From positions 19,622 to 39,424 of the forward strand of contig MU657243.1 of the NCBI GenBank assembly GCA_026770575.1: 19,803 bases of DNA. The letters run 5' to 3'. This DNA comes from Pelagophyceae sp. CCMP2097 (taxonomy: Eukaryota > Sar > Pelagophyceae). Position 1 is the first letter of the stretch, and every line of letters begins with the position of its first letter. This document shows positions 1 to 9,800 of the stretch, piece after piece. A program made the translations under genes and the position numbers. A model generated the notes under the pieces. That model was given only the letters and a program-made list of their open reading frames with translations, was not told the DNA's origin and searched no databases.

Positions 1-61
1 TTTTTTTACTCTGACGGTTCGTCCTATCGCTGACAAGTAGCAGTATCAGAATCTACTGCAT

Positions 62-133
62 CGGAAAGTAGTGTAGTGGTTATCATCTTCGTTTCCCAAA
101 TGAAGGACCGGGGTTCGATTCCCCGCTATCTGA
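62..133 (+). tRNA. tRNA-Gly (anticodon CCC)
   Basis: The sequence folds as a cloverleaf. The acceptor stem is 62-68 with 126-132 (6 of 7 pairs including one G-U; A66 opposite A128 is a mismatch), and 133 is an A discriminator. The D-arm contains the A-box-like TAGTGTAGTGG. The anticodon stem TTCGT/ATGAA encloses the seven-base loop TTCCCAA, so positions 34-36 read CCC (glycine) after the invariant U33. The T stem CGGGG/CCCCG encloses TTCGATT, a canonical B box. The variable loop is five bases and there is no intron. A five-T Pol III terminator follows at once. The one acceptor mismatch leaves a small chance that it is a pseudogene. Confidence 0.88.
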
Positions 134-138
134 CTATC

Positions 139-143
139 TTTTT
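139..143 (+). terminator. Pol III T-run terminator of the tRNA gene
   Basis: Five consecutive T residues begin six bases after the tRNA discriminator base, the usual position and form of an RNA polymerase III stop signal. It supports an active plus-strand tRNA gene. Confidence 0.75.
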
Positions 144-178
144 CCCGGCGTATCCTGATATTTAATTATTATTATTAG

Positions 179-361
179 TAAAGCAGGCGGACGATGTCCT
201 CGTTTTTTTGTACCCCGGCGTGCGTTCCATCCCCAGGCGCCCCGCCGCGGACCCGACCCCGCACGCGGCGGTGGCTGCATTTGATTGCTTTTTGTTAAGA
301 ATAATCTGGCACGCCGTCCCCAACCGATGGCTGCATCTGAAGCCGACCGAGTCCCGCGATT
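179..361 (-). repeat. 3' flank of WD40 gene A, duplicated at 2145-2315
   Basis: This downstream flank of the first WD40 gene is clearly similar to the flank of the second WD40 gene at 2145-2315. Shared blocks occur in the same order: AAAGCAGGCGGACGA, GCGTGCGTTC then ATCCCCAGGCGCCCC, GTGGCTGCATT, GGCACGCCG then CCCAACCGATGG, and the stop-codon context TTTCAGACCACCGCC. The gene and its 3' flank were therefore duplicated together. A small stem (GGAC, three-base loop, GTCC) at 189-199 followed by seven T on the plus strand is preserved in both copies (2155-2165 plus six T). Confidence 0.7.
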
Positions 362-1462
362 TCAGACCACCGCCGGCACAGTCGAGAGCCGCACCGTCAT
401 GGCGTCGTTCCCCGTCAGGGCGCGCTTGCCGTCGGGCGAGAACGCGCACATTGTGTTCCCCTCGAGCGACGTCTGCAGCGCGCCCGTCTCGGCGTCCCAG
501 ATCAGCACCGCCATGCGGCCATGGCTCGCCGTCACGATGCGCATGCTGTCGGGCGAGAACGCGCAGCAATTGACGTAGGCGTAGTAGTGCCCGTCGAGCG
601 TGAACTGCAGCCGGCCCGTCTCGACGTCCCAGAGCCGCACCGACCCTTCCCTGCTCCCCGTCACGATGCGCTTGCCGTCGGGCGAGAACGCGCAGCATTC
701 GATGCAGTCGTCGGTGGTCCCCTCGAAGATCGTCTGCAGCGCGCCCGTCTCGGCGTCCCAGAGCCGCGCCGTCCCGTCGTAGCTCGCCGTGACGACGCGC
801 TTGCCGTCTGGCGAGAACGCGCCGCTCGAGATATCGCCGTCGTGCCCCTCGAGCGTCAGAAGCAGCGCGCCCGACTCGGCGTCCGAGATCAATGCCTTGC
901 ATCCATAGCCTCGCGCCGTCACGACACGCTTGCCGTCGGGCGAGAACGCGCAGCATTCGCCATTGGTGCCGTGCCCCTCGAGCGTCAGCAGCAGCGCGCC
1001 CGTCTCGGCGTTCCAGATTCGCGCCGTCCCGTCTTGGCTTGCCGTGACGACGCGGGTGCCGTCGGGCGAGAACGCGCAGCAGTTGACGTGGTGGGTGTGC
1101 CCCTCGAGCGTCAGCAGCAACGCGCCCGTCTCAGCGTCGTAGAGCCGCGCCGTCTTGTCGAAGCTCGCTGTAACCATGCGCTTGCCGTCGGGCGAGAACG
1201 CGCAGGTCGTGACGTAGTCGGTGTGCCCCTTGAGGAGGGCAGTGCCCTTTTGAATCCGGTTCTGCCAGACGAGTTTGCGCACGGCCGGCGCCAGGGCGCG
1301 CGCTTTTTCAGCGACGCGCTTCGCCACAAGAAGCGCGTTCGGCGCCGACGCCAGCAGCAAAATGAGCTCGAGCAGGCCGCGCTGCTCCAAGACGCGGAGT
1401 GCGAGCGCGGCAGCGGCGGTGCGCGACCGGGCGCGCCGCGCGGCCCTGGTGTCCGCCGGCAT
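362..1462 (-). CDS. WD40-repeat protein, seven-bladed propeller (gene A)
   Basis: The reading frame encodes 366 residues from the ATG at 1462. Residues 1-78 form an Ala/Leu/Arg-rich helical region with no named domain. Residues 79-366 hold seven WD40 blades, each of the form GH-x-CAFSPDGKRVVTAS-DGTARLWDAETGALL; blade 7 is short and ends STVPAVV. Seven blades make one closed beta-propeller, normally a protein-interaction scaffold; partner and location cannot be read from sequence. The frame stays open to 1666, but those extra residues are encoded inside a dispersed repeat that recurs at the other end of the window, so I reject that longer start. The N-terminal helix LELILLLASAPNALLVAKRV matches the equivalent segment of gene B, which supports starting at or just before 1462. 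No intron is needed. Blade 3 is degenerate (lacks RLWD) and blade 5 lacks the GH pair. Confidence 0.8.
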   Translation of the reverse strand: MPADTRAARRARSRTAAAALALRVLEQRGLLELILLLASAPNALLVAKRVAEKARALAPAVRKLVWQNRIQKGTALLKGHTDYVTTCAFSPDGKRMVTASFDKTARLYDAETGALLLTLEGHTHHVNCCAFSPDGTRVVTASQDGTARIWNAETGALLLTLEGHGTNGECCAFSPDGKRVVTARGYGCKALISDAESGALLLTLEGHDGDISSGAFSPDGKRVVTASYDGTARLWDAETGALQTIFEGTTDDCIECCAFSPDGKRIVTGSREGSVRLWDVETGRLQFTLDGHYYAYVNCCAFSPDSMRIVTASHGRMAVLIWDAETGALQTSLEGNTMCAFSPDGKRALTGNDAMTVRLSTVPAVV

Positions 1463-1519
1463 GCGCCCCGAGCGGACCCGGGGGCAAGACCCGGGGCTCC
1501 GACTCAGGGCCGAGACCTC

Positions 1520-1556
1520 TCGAAATTTCGAAAGCGGCGACGGGGCGTGGTTATAA
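1520..1556 (-). promoter_or_regulatory. Possible core promoter of WD40 gene A
   Basis: A TTATAA hexamer at 1551-1556, which reads the same on the minus strand, lies about 90 bases upstream of the chosen ATG. A perfect 12-bp palindrome TCGAAATTTCGA at 1520-1531 lies between them. Position and AT content in a GC-rich surrounding fit a promoter, but there is no direct evidence of transcription start. Confidence 0.25.
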
Positions 1557-1597
1557 TTCGCTAAAAGATCATGCAAGGCAAAGGCGGCAACTTCGTT

Positions 1598-2081
1598 ATT
1601 ACAAGAGCGCGCCGGAGGCACACGGAGGACCCGAAGGATACAGCCAAATCCCATTGCAATGCCCACGTAAATAATTGAAATTATTTAACTAATCGCTGAA
1701 CTTTCAAATCTTCCTTATCTTTATTTTTATTATTTTATTTCTTATTGAGCTATTTATTTTTTCTTTTTTTTGCGGCCGACCAGATTCGAACCTGTGACCA
1801 AAAACTTCTTCTATGATGTTTCCAATGAGGCTCCTGCTCGACCTCAACTCCCAATTTTAGCAATCGCATCAACCACCAATCGCTAAATCGGCCGAGTTGC
1901 TGCCCTTTTCTTCCCAAAGGTGGAATCTCACGGATGGACCCGGCGACGGACAAACAGACAGACGGACGGACAGACGGACAGACAGACATAGTAATTGCCC
2001 CTGGTAATCCTTCAATCAAAGGACCCGAAGGGCCCTTGCCGTAAACTGACGTTGAATAAACGGCAAGGACCCTTCGGGTCC
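1598..2081 (-). mobile_element. Composite dispersed repeat, copy A (hairpin + tRNA-like + A/T tail)
   Basis: This segment is the reverse complement of 18904-19422, with the same modules in the same order and few differences. Read on the minus strand: a hairpin with 22-bp arms (2021-2042 and 2060-2081, one mismatch); a block ending CCAGGGGCAATTAC; a CTGTCC/CCGT microsatellite (about 1951-1990); a tRNA-like block (1772-1895); an A-rich tract (about 1700-1771); and a 3' block rich in TTCGGGTCCTCCG that ends at about 1598. There is no transposase or reverse transcriptase, so it would be non-autonomous. It lies between the paralogous WD40 genes and borders the 5' end of gene A. Target-site duplications are not evident. 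Confidence 0.72.
1772..1895 (-). other. tRNA-like block in repeat copy A
   Basis: Read on the minus strand, 124 bases start TCGGCCG and end CGGCCGC, which pair at six of seven positions like an acceptor stem, followed by A. A consensus B box GGTTCGAATC (1783-1792) sits in a T-arm with one mismatch. An A-box-like TAGCGATTGGTGG lies near the 5' end. The region between is too long and poorly paired for a working tRNA without an intron. I read it as a tRNA-derived Pol III promoter head, as in SINEs. Copies B and C (19124-19247 and 19764-19803) retain it. Confidence 0.55.
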
Positions 2082-2144
2082 TCAACAATAATTGTATATC
2101 GATCCTTCTGTAAACGCGGTTAAGGAGGATTTGATTCACTACTT

Positions 2145-2315
2145 TAAAGCAGGCGGACGAAGTCCTCACTTTTTTGGCGTGACTGGCGTGCGTTCTATCC
2201 CCAGGCGCCCCGCCGCGGCGGTGGCTGCATTGCTCTGTGTTAGGAGTTATTATATGGCACGCCGCCCCAACCGATGGATGGATCTGACGCAACAGACAGA
2301 GTAGACTTCTCGGTT
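2145..2315 (-). repeat. 3' flank of WD40 gene B, duplicated at 179-361
   Basis: This is the homologue of 179-361. It shares the GGAC/GTCC stem with T-run (2155-2165 and 2170-2175), ATCCCCAGGCGCCCC, the GTGGCTGCATT block, the GGCACGCCG then CCCAACCGATGG block, and the stop-codon context. Copy B lacks a short GC-rich stretch present in copy A near 238-262. Confidence 0.7.
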
Positions 2316-3561
2316 TCAGACCACCGCCGGCACAGTCCAGAGCCGCGCCGTCCCGTCGTCGCTCGTCGTGACGACGAGCTCGCCGCCTGTCGAGAATGCG
2401 CAGCTCCAGACTTGCCCGGCGTGCCCGACGAGCGCATGCAGCAGCGCGCCCGTCTCGGCGTCCCAGAGCCGCGCCGACTTGTCCTCGCTCGCCGTCACGA
2501 CGCGCGTGCCGTCGGGCGAGAACGCGGCGCTTCTGACGAAGCTGATGTGCCCCCGGAGCATCGCCTGCAGCGCGCCCGTCTTGGCGTCCCAGAGCCGCGC
2601 CGTCTTTTCAATGCTCGTTGTCACGAGGCGCTTGCCGTCGGGCGAGAACGCGGTGGTCGTGACCTCGTCGTTGTGCCCCTCGAGCGTCGCCAGGAGCGCG
2701 CCGCTCTCGGCGTCCAAGAGCCACACAACGTCCGCCATGTCGTATCCAGTGATGATGCGCAGGCCGTCGTGCGAAGACGCGCACGTCTCGACGTAGCCAA
2801 TCGTCCCGACGTGCCCCCCGAGCGTCGTCAGGTGTGCGCCTGTCGCGGCGTTCCAGAGCTGCGTCGTCGGCCCTCGCTGTGACGAGGCGTTTGCCGTCGG
2901 GCGAGAACGCGCAGCTCGTGATTTCGCTGGTGCCCTCAGGCTCCAGGAGCCCCGGCTGCCGCGCGCCCGTCTTGGCGTCCCAGAACCGCGCCATCCCGTC
3001 CTCGCTCGCCGTCACGAGGCGTTTGCCGTCGGGCGAGAACGCGCAGCTCGTGACGCTGCCGCTGTGCCTCCGAAGTGTCTCCAGCAGCGCGCCCGTCTCC
3101 GGGTCCCACAGCCGCGCCGTCCCGTCGTCGCTTCCCGTCACGAGGCGCTTGCCATCGGGCGAGAACGCGCAGGTCAAGATCGTGTGCCCTTCGAGGATGG
3201 CGGTGCCCTTGAGGATCAGGTCCTTCCAGATGAGTCTGCGCAGCGCTGGCACCACGGCGCGCGCATCTCGAGCGACAAGCTTCGTAACGAAGAGCGCGTC
3301 CAGCGACGACGCCAGGCGCAGGATGAGCGCGTCGCTCAGCTCGAGTACGTCGAGCGCGGGCTGCGCGGCCGCGGCGGCAGGTCGCACCTCGCCGTGGCGC
3401 GAGGTTCCGTCCTCGCGCTGCTCGACGGCGCGAGCGGCTGGGCGGTCGCGGGCACCGCGCGGCGATGCGGACCACTGGCGGACGTGGATCTTGAAGCGAC
3501 CGAGAGGACTCGGATTTTGTTGTCCGAGGGGGCTTTTCGGGCGCCCCTCACCGGACGCCAT
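2316..3561 (-). pseudogene. WD40-repeat protein paralogue (gene B), frame-broken in blade 3
   Basis: Two overlapping minus-strand frames together encode a seven-blade WD40 propeller homologous to gene A and ending in the same TVPAVV tail. From the ATG at 3561, about 115 residues precede the blades; part of this (LILRLASSLDALFVTKLVA) aligns with gene A's helix and is followed by ILKGTAILEGH, matching its IQKGTALLKGH. Blades 1-2 and half of blade 3 read in one frame to KRLVTA near 2880. The rest of blade 3 (TTQLWNAATGAH) and blades 4-7 continue in another frame to the stop at 2316. Compared with the usual SEDG segment, about five bases are missing at 2866-2878. The later blades stay intact, so the lesion is recent, or it is an assembly error. 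The start is uncertain because the frame is open to 4083. Confidence 0.68.
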
Positions 3562-3886
3562 CGACCCGGCCCAAGCCGTCCGGGCCGCCGCCGCTGCGTC
3601 GGGCCGTCCCCGGCAAGGCGCCAGAAGGCGGTCGGCGCGAGGGAACTGGTGCCGCACGAGGCGGCCGCTCGAGCGCTCGGGGCGTTTCAGGGTGTCCCGG
3701 AGGGTACATGGATTGAAAAAGTCCCAAAAAGTAAATTTCGCGAAACTTTTCGAGGTTCGAAAGTTGCCCTCTTGAGGAGGAAGAGCTCGGGGCTGCGCGA
3801 AGAGGGTCTGCGCGGCGAGTCGCGAGCGCGCGGCTGGCCAAAGGTCCCGCCGCGGGCGTCGCGGGCGCGGGCGAGGGGTCCGTTTG
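3562..3886. promoter_or_regulatory. Divergent intergenic region, WD40 gene B / OPR-like gene
   Basis: About 325 bases separate the two divergent starts. Most is GC-rich, but 3718-3770 is an A/T-richer island with AAAAAGTCCCAAAAAGTAAA and a 10-bp palindrome TTTCGCGAAA. No clear TATA box is visible. If either gene starts further upstream, part of this interval is coding. Confidence 0.3.
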
Positions 3887-6800
3887 ATGCGCTCCGGGCG
3901 GAGGTTGATGCCATACGGGCAAACTTTCGGCCCCACGGCGGGCCGCAGCTTCGCTCCCGCGGGCCACGAGAGATGGCCCGCGCAAACGCGCACCCTCGCC
4001 TCGGACGTCGCGGGGCGCCTCGACATCGGTGAAGAGGCGTTTTTGCGCGCGGGCGTGTCGGCGCCGGCGGCGGTCCCCCGCACGGCCGCGCCGCTATCCT
4101 ACGTCGATCGTTTACGCAACGAACTCTTCCCCGCGAGATTCCCCGCGCCGACGCGCACCCTCGCCTCGGACGCCGCGGGGGCGCCGCGCCTCGACGTTTG
4201 TGGGGAGGCGGTCCCACAAACGCCCGCGCCGCCCTCGTACGTCGACCGCCTGCGCAACGACCTCTTCCCAAAGTCGGCCGCCTCGGCCGCCGGGATGGCG
4301 CTGAACGCGCGAATAATGATGGCGGAGACGCCGGCCGGCATCCTCGAGCTGTTTGACAGGGAGAATTTCTCGCGTCCTGTGAATATCGCCACCGCACTGC
4401 ACAACCTCTCAAAGATGCACCGATCCGACGCCGAGCAGCGCGCACTGCGCTCGGACGCCCGGCTCGGCCGGCTGGCCCGGAAAGCGGCGGTGGGCATGGC
4501 CGACGGGCAGCGGGCAGCGGCGTCGACTCGGCGTCGAGCGTGGCGCACCTTGTGTGATACCTGCCAGAGCCATCACAGAGGACCGAGAGAGACTGCCCTC
4601 GAGGCCCAGCGCCGCGAGGCCCGGGAAAGAGCGCTCAACTAGGTGGCGTCCTCGTGAAATCTCCAACGCCTTACATTCGATCGCCAAGCTCGGCGGCATC
4701 GACGCTTCCGTATGCCCGCTCGTCTTTTCCAGCGCGGCTCATGCAGACGTGTCAAATTTCCAGGCGCAGGATTTGGCGAACACGGTCTGGGCGTACGCGA
4801 CGCTGGGTTTTCCGGCCCCAAAACTCTTCCAAATTATAGAAATAGAATCGGTCAAGAAAATCCACACGTTCACGCCGCAGGAGCTGGCGAACACGGCGTG
4901 GGCGTTTGCGACGATGAAGGTTGAGGCGGGTCACTTGTTTGCTGCTATTGGGAAAGAGTCTGAAAAGAAGATTGCGAATTTTACGGGTATGGGCATTGCA
5001 AACACCACTTGGGCTTTCGCGACGGCCAAGTTCGCCGCCCCGCGGCTCTTCCACGCCTTTGGGAGAGAAGCTGCTGGGAAGATTTCGGACTTTAATGCGC
5101 AGCTTGTTGGCAATACGGTTTGGGCCTTTGCCAAACTCGGCATAAGCTCATCCCCACTCTTCGACGCCGTCTCCGCCACAGCCCCTCGCATCGTGGACAA
5201 GTTCAACGCGCAGAATTTGGCCAACACGGTTTGGGCGTTTTCGAAGCTTGGGCTCAAGGCGGAAACGTTGTTTACGGCAGTGTCTTTCGCAGCCCAAAAG
5301 AAAATCCGCACCTTGACCCCCCAAAACCTCGCCAACCTCGCCTGGGCCTTTGCAAAGGCACGATGCGGCGACGAAGCGCTCTTCCGTGCGATTGCTGCAG
5401 AGGCGGTGGTGAAGCTTTCTTCGTTTGATTCCCAAGGGCTGCCCAACACGGTTTGGGCCTTTGCCAAAGCGAAAATTGCGGCGCCGGCGCTCTTCGAGGC
5501 CGTTGCCGCAGAGGCGCTGCTTAAAGTTGCGGACTTTGATTCGGCGGCGCTGGCGAACATTGTGTGGTCGTTTGCGAAGGTTTTGAGACCCGCGTCTGCC
5601 CTTTTTGGGTCGTTTGCAACGATGGGCCTGCCCTCTCGGAAACCTGGTGCCAAGTGGAGTTCCGGGCTCCTGATGGGGGCGCGCCGAGTCGCGAAAGGCC
5701 CGGTCCCAATCTTATGTGGAGAAACGCTCCGACTGTTTGCCATGGGGCCTCCGTCACGGGTCCTCGTCCCGGGGACCTCAACTCTGGAACTCTTGCCAGA
5801 GGGCCCTCGTCGCTGGGACCTTTTGATCGCGCCCTTGCCAGTAGAGGGACCTTTACGGGCCCTTGTCAGAGGGACCCCGTCACAGGGACCTCGTCTGATA
5901 GAGACCTCTTCAAAGGGCCTTCCTAAGGGCTGTGCCACGGGGCCCTTATCTCGAGGACCTCGTCACAGGAACCTCGTCAAAGGAACCTTGTGATGGGGAA
6001 CTTGCGACGGGGACCTCGTTCCGTGAAACGCGTCTCGGGGACCATGTCACAGAAACCTCGACACAGGGACCTTGGCATAGGGTCCTTGGGCCTTGTCACA
6101 GGGACCTGGTCAAAGGGCCCTTTGCCACAGGGAACCCGTCGGAGGGACCTTGACACTGGGACCTCGACTCTGGAACTCTTGCCAGAGGGATCCCTTCAAA
6201 GGGACCTCGTCACTGGGACCTTTTCATAGGGCCCTTGTCCGAGGGACTTTGACGGGAACCGGGACCTTTGCCATAGGGACCCCTTTCACGGGTCCTCGCC
6301 CCGGGGACCTCGACTCTGGAACTCTTGCCAGAGGGCCCTCGGCGACGGGACCTTTTGAGAGCGCCCTTGGTAGACTTTACGGACACTTGTTACTTTACGG
6401 ACCCTTGTTAGAGGGACCCCGTCACAAAGACCTTCTCAAAAGGGACCTTGTCAAATGGACCTTCCCACAGGGACCTTACCACAGGGGCCGTCGTCGCGGC
6501 ACCGGAGAGGGGTCCTTGCCGGCGCATTGCCGTCGCGGGACCTTTCTCGCTGTCACGGGGACCTTGGCGCCGGGTCCTCGTCGCTGCGTTGTCACAGGGG
6601 CGTTGTCACTGCGATCACTGGGTTGCTGCCACGGGGATTTCGTCAGAGGGGTCTTGCCACAGGATTCTTGCCCAAAGGGACCTTGTCACGAAGACCTCGG
6701 CATAGGGACCTTGTCACGGGGACCTTGGCAATGGGACCTTGGCACGGGGACTTTGGCACCGGGCACTTGTCGCGGGGATGACATAGGGGCCTTGGAATAG

Positions 6801-9800
6801 GGACCTCGGCATGGGGACGTTAGCACGGGGACCTTTCACGCGAAACTTGTCACGGGACACTTGTCACGTGGACCTTGTCACTGGGTTCTTGTCACAGTGA
6901 CCTTGTCACGGGAACCTTGTCGCGGGGATCATGGCAATAAGGACCTGGTCACGGGAACCTTGGCACGGGAACCTTGGCACGGGGACCTTGTCGCGGGTTC
7001 CTTGGCACGGGAACCTGGTCACGGGATCCTTGTCACAGGGACCTTGTCTTAGAGATCTTGTCATAGGGACCTTGTCACGGGAACCTTGTCACGGGGACCT
7101 TATCACGGGGACCTTGTCACGGGACACTTTTTATGGGACACTTGTCACGGGGGCCTTGGCAATGGGAACCTGGTCATGGGGATGACATAGGGACCTTGTC
7201 ACGGGAACCTTGTCACAGGGACCTCGTTCCGGGAAACGTGTCGCGGGGACCTTGTCATGGGGACCTCGACACAGGGACCGTGTGTCATTGTCACGACGAC
7301 GTTGTCACAGGGACGTGGTTCAAGGGACCTTTGTCGCAGGGACCCCTTCGTCGCAGGGACCTCAGGGACTCTTAGCCAGAGGGACTCAGAGAGACTCGTC
7401 GTTGGGACCTTTTCGTAGGGCCCTTGCCAGAGAGACTTTGACGGGTTAGGCCGGCGAGACGCGCCTGGAGCTCTTTGACGCTGTCGCCGACGAGTCGATC
7501 AAGAAGATGCTCACTTTCAACGCCCAATCGCTCTCAAACGTCGTCTGGTCCTTTGCATCGGCGGGCGTGGAAGCGCCGGCACTGTTCGACGCCGTGGCGG
7601 CGGAGGCGGCGAAGAAGGTGGCCGTTTGCGTCTTGAGGGTCGGAAAACCCGGCACCGCAAGCACTGTCACAGGGACGACATTTGCGAGCGACTCGATGTC
7701 CACGCCCGGGATGGTGGGACGATGGATCCCAAAGTGCTTGCCGTCGCGCGAGGACACGTCTAAAGTTGCTGACTCTTGAAACGCGAGAACGGCGTAGGTC
7801 GGCACGTTCAACTCGCAACAAGACAGCGCCCGTTTTCGGGCAACGGGGCACACGCATCGAAAACGGATCGATGCACGGGCCGCGGCGTACTGGCCGTCCG
7901 ACTTGAAAGGACGAGCATGCTGGCCGTCGCAAACGAAAGTCTGGCCGTCGCAAACGAAAGAACGACTGCCGCTCCGCACCCCGCTCCGCAGGCAAGACGT
8001 GGCGAACACGGTGTGGGCGTACGCAACTGCGAAGCACAAATCACCGCGGCTGTTTGAAGCGGTGGCGGCGGTGGCGCCACCGAAGGTTGGGTGGTATAAC
8101 GCGTGCCGTTCAGTGTCTGACAATGGGAAAGCCAGCAACCGGGAGAGGCTCTTCATCCGGCTCTTCGATCAAGGCCCGGAGAGTTGGTCCCTTGTACGAC
8201 GTCCCTGAGAGCGGGTCCTTCGACCGGGGCCCAAAGACCGAAATCCGGCGTCTCACGATCCGCAAGCGACCCTCTGATACTCTCCGTCGGGCCCTTCGAT
8301 CGGGTCCCTGAGAGTTGGTCCCTGAGACAGGGTCCCTTGTACGATGTCGGCGGGTCCTTCGACCGAGGCCCAAAAACCGCATCCCGAGACGCGTCCGAGG
8401 CCGGCGTCCGCCACGCGCGCGTCTCTGGCCCCTCGACCGGGCCCTGAGACCGGGTCCCTCGACCGGGTCCCTTGTACGAGTTCTCTGGATCCCTCGACCG
8501 GAGCCCTCGACTGGGCCCCGAGATGGGACCCCGAGACGAGTCGTGCGCTCGACGGCGGGGCATCCCAGGCTCGGGGCCCTCTCCGATCGGGGCCCTCTCC
8601 GATCGGGGCCCTCTCGGAGGGTCCCTGCTGGACGTTGCCCCTGGCATCGAGACCGCCAAAGCTCGACTGGGGCCGAGTCGGGCGCTTGAATGCCCGCCTT
8701 TTGGACTCGCCTGCCGTCTTGCCCCCAAAAAACGCCGCAAAAGTGCCAAAACCCCATAGGCAGGGCCTGGCGAACGTGGTCTGGGCGTTTTCCGAGGCGC
8801 GGTGCCCGGCGCCGGCGCTCTTTGCGGCGGTTGCGGCAGAAGCGCCGAAGAAGATTCGAATGTTCGTACGCCGCGTTGGAAACCCAAAACTCTTGAAAAC
8901 CGCCATCCTCGGAGCGACGACTTGAACGGCGCCCGAGGCGAGAGAGGCGAAAGTGGCGCAAGGCGCTTTGAAGACGAGGAAGGGCCTTTAGACGTGTTTG
9001 GGTAGCGCCTGCGAAGGCATTCGTAGGTTTACCCCACAAGCGCTGGCTAACACGGTCTGGGCCTACTCGCGCGCGGCCATTGTGCCGCCGGCACTTTTTG
9101 ATGCCGTGGCCAAGGAGGCGCCGTTTCGGGTGAAGGGGATGAGTGCGCAGCACATTTGTTCTCTAGTGTGGGCGTTTGCAAGAACCAGCGTCGGACACCA
9201 AAACGCGAAAACGGCAAATGCCGCACGAGGCAGAGCCGTCAAAGTGGGACATTATGGATCCCATCTGGGCGATCCCGTATGAGATGCGGGCTCACGGTGC
9301 GAGAGGCCGTATCCTTGCCCGGGTCTTTGAAAAGCCCGACGGGGCCTCGCCTCTTTGGCGACAGGGCCTCTGCAGAATCACTTGCAAGGCCCCTTTGAAG
9401 GGCCCTCACGCACGGTTCCTCGCAAGGCGTTCGGACACTTACTGGGTCCCTTTCCTCGCACGGGCCTCGACAAGTCTCTCGCAAGGAAATTTTGTACGGG
9501 TGACGCAGCCCCTCTCTGACGACCCCTCGTGCGATGGGAGGGCGGGACTCTTGCAGTATGCGCTCCCCTCGCACGGGCCCTTGCAAGGGATGCCCTGCAA
9601 GGCCCTCGGTCCCTCGCTCGGGGGCTCTTGCACGGGCCCTGAAGACCGTTCCAAGACGCCTTGCACGGGACCCGAAAGGCCTCTTGCAAAGTCTCTTGTG
9701 AAGGCCCCTCGTTAGAGCCCTTGCACGGTCCATCCCCTCGAAAAGGGCCCTTGCACGGCTCGCGCGGTCTCTTGTGAAGGTCCCTTGGACGGGCCCTGGC

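Noticed and set aside
521..1564. Long plus-strand frame opposite WD40 gene A
   Set aside because: Arg/Ala-rich shadow of the minus-strand WD40 repeats; no independent signal. The same holds for 2274-2882 and 3064-4032.
1463..1666. N-terminal extension of WD40 gene A
   Set aside because: The upstream part (1598-1666) is encoded inside the dispersed repeat, which recurs at 19350-19422, and the extension has no counterpart in gene B.
5990..7449. Several plus-strand frames with GTLSRGP-like repeated peptides
   Set aside because: They are readings of a 14-bp satellite that is open in every frame, and they lie in an intron whose removal restores the OPR-like unit.
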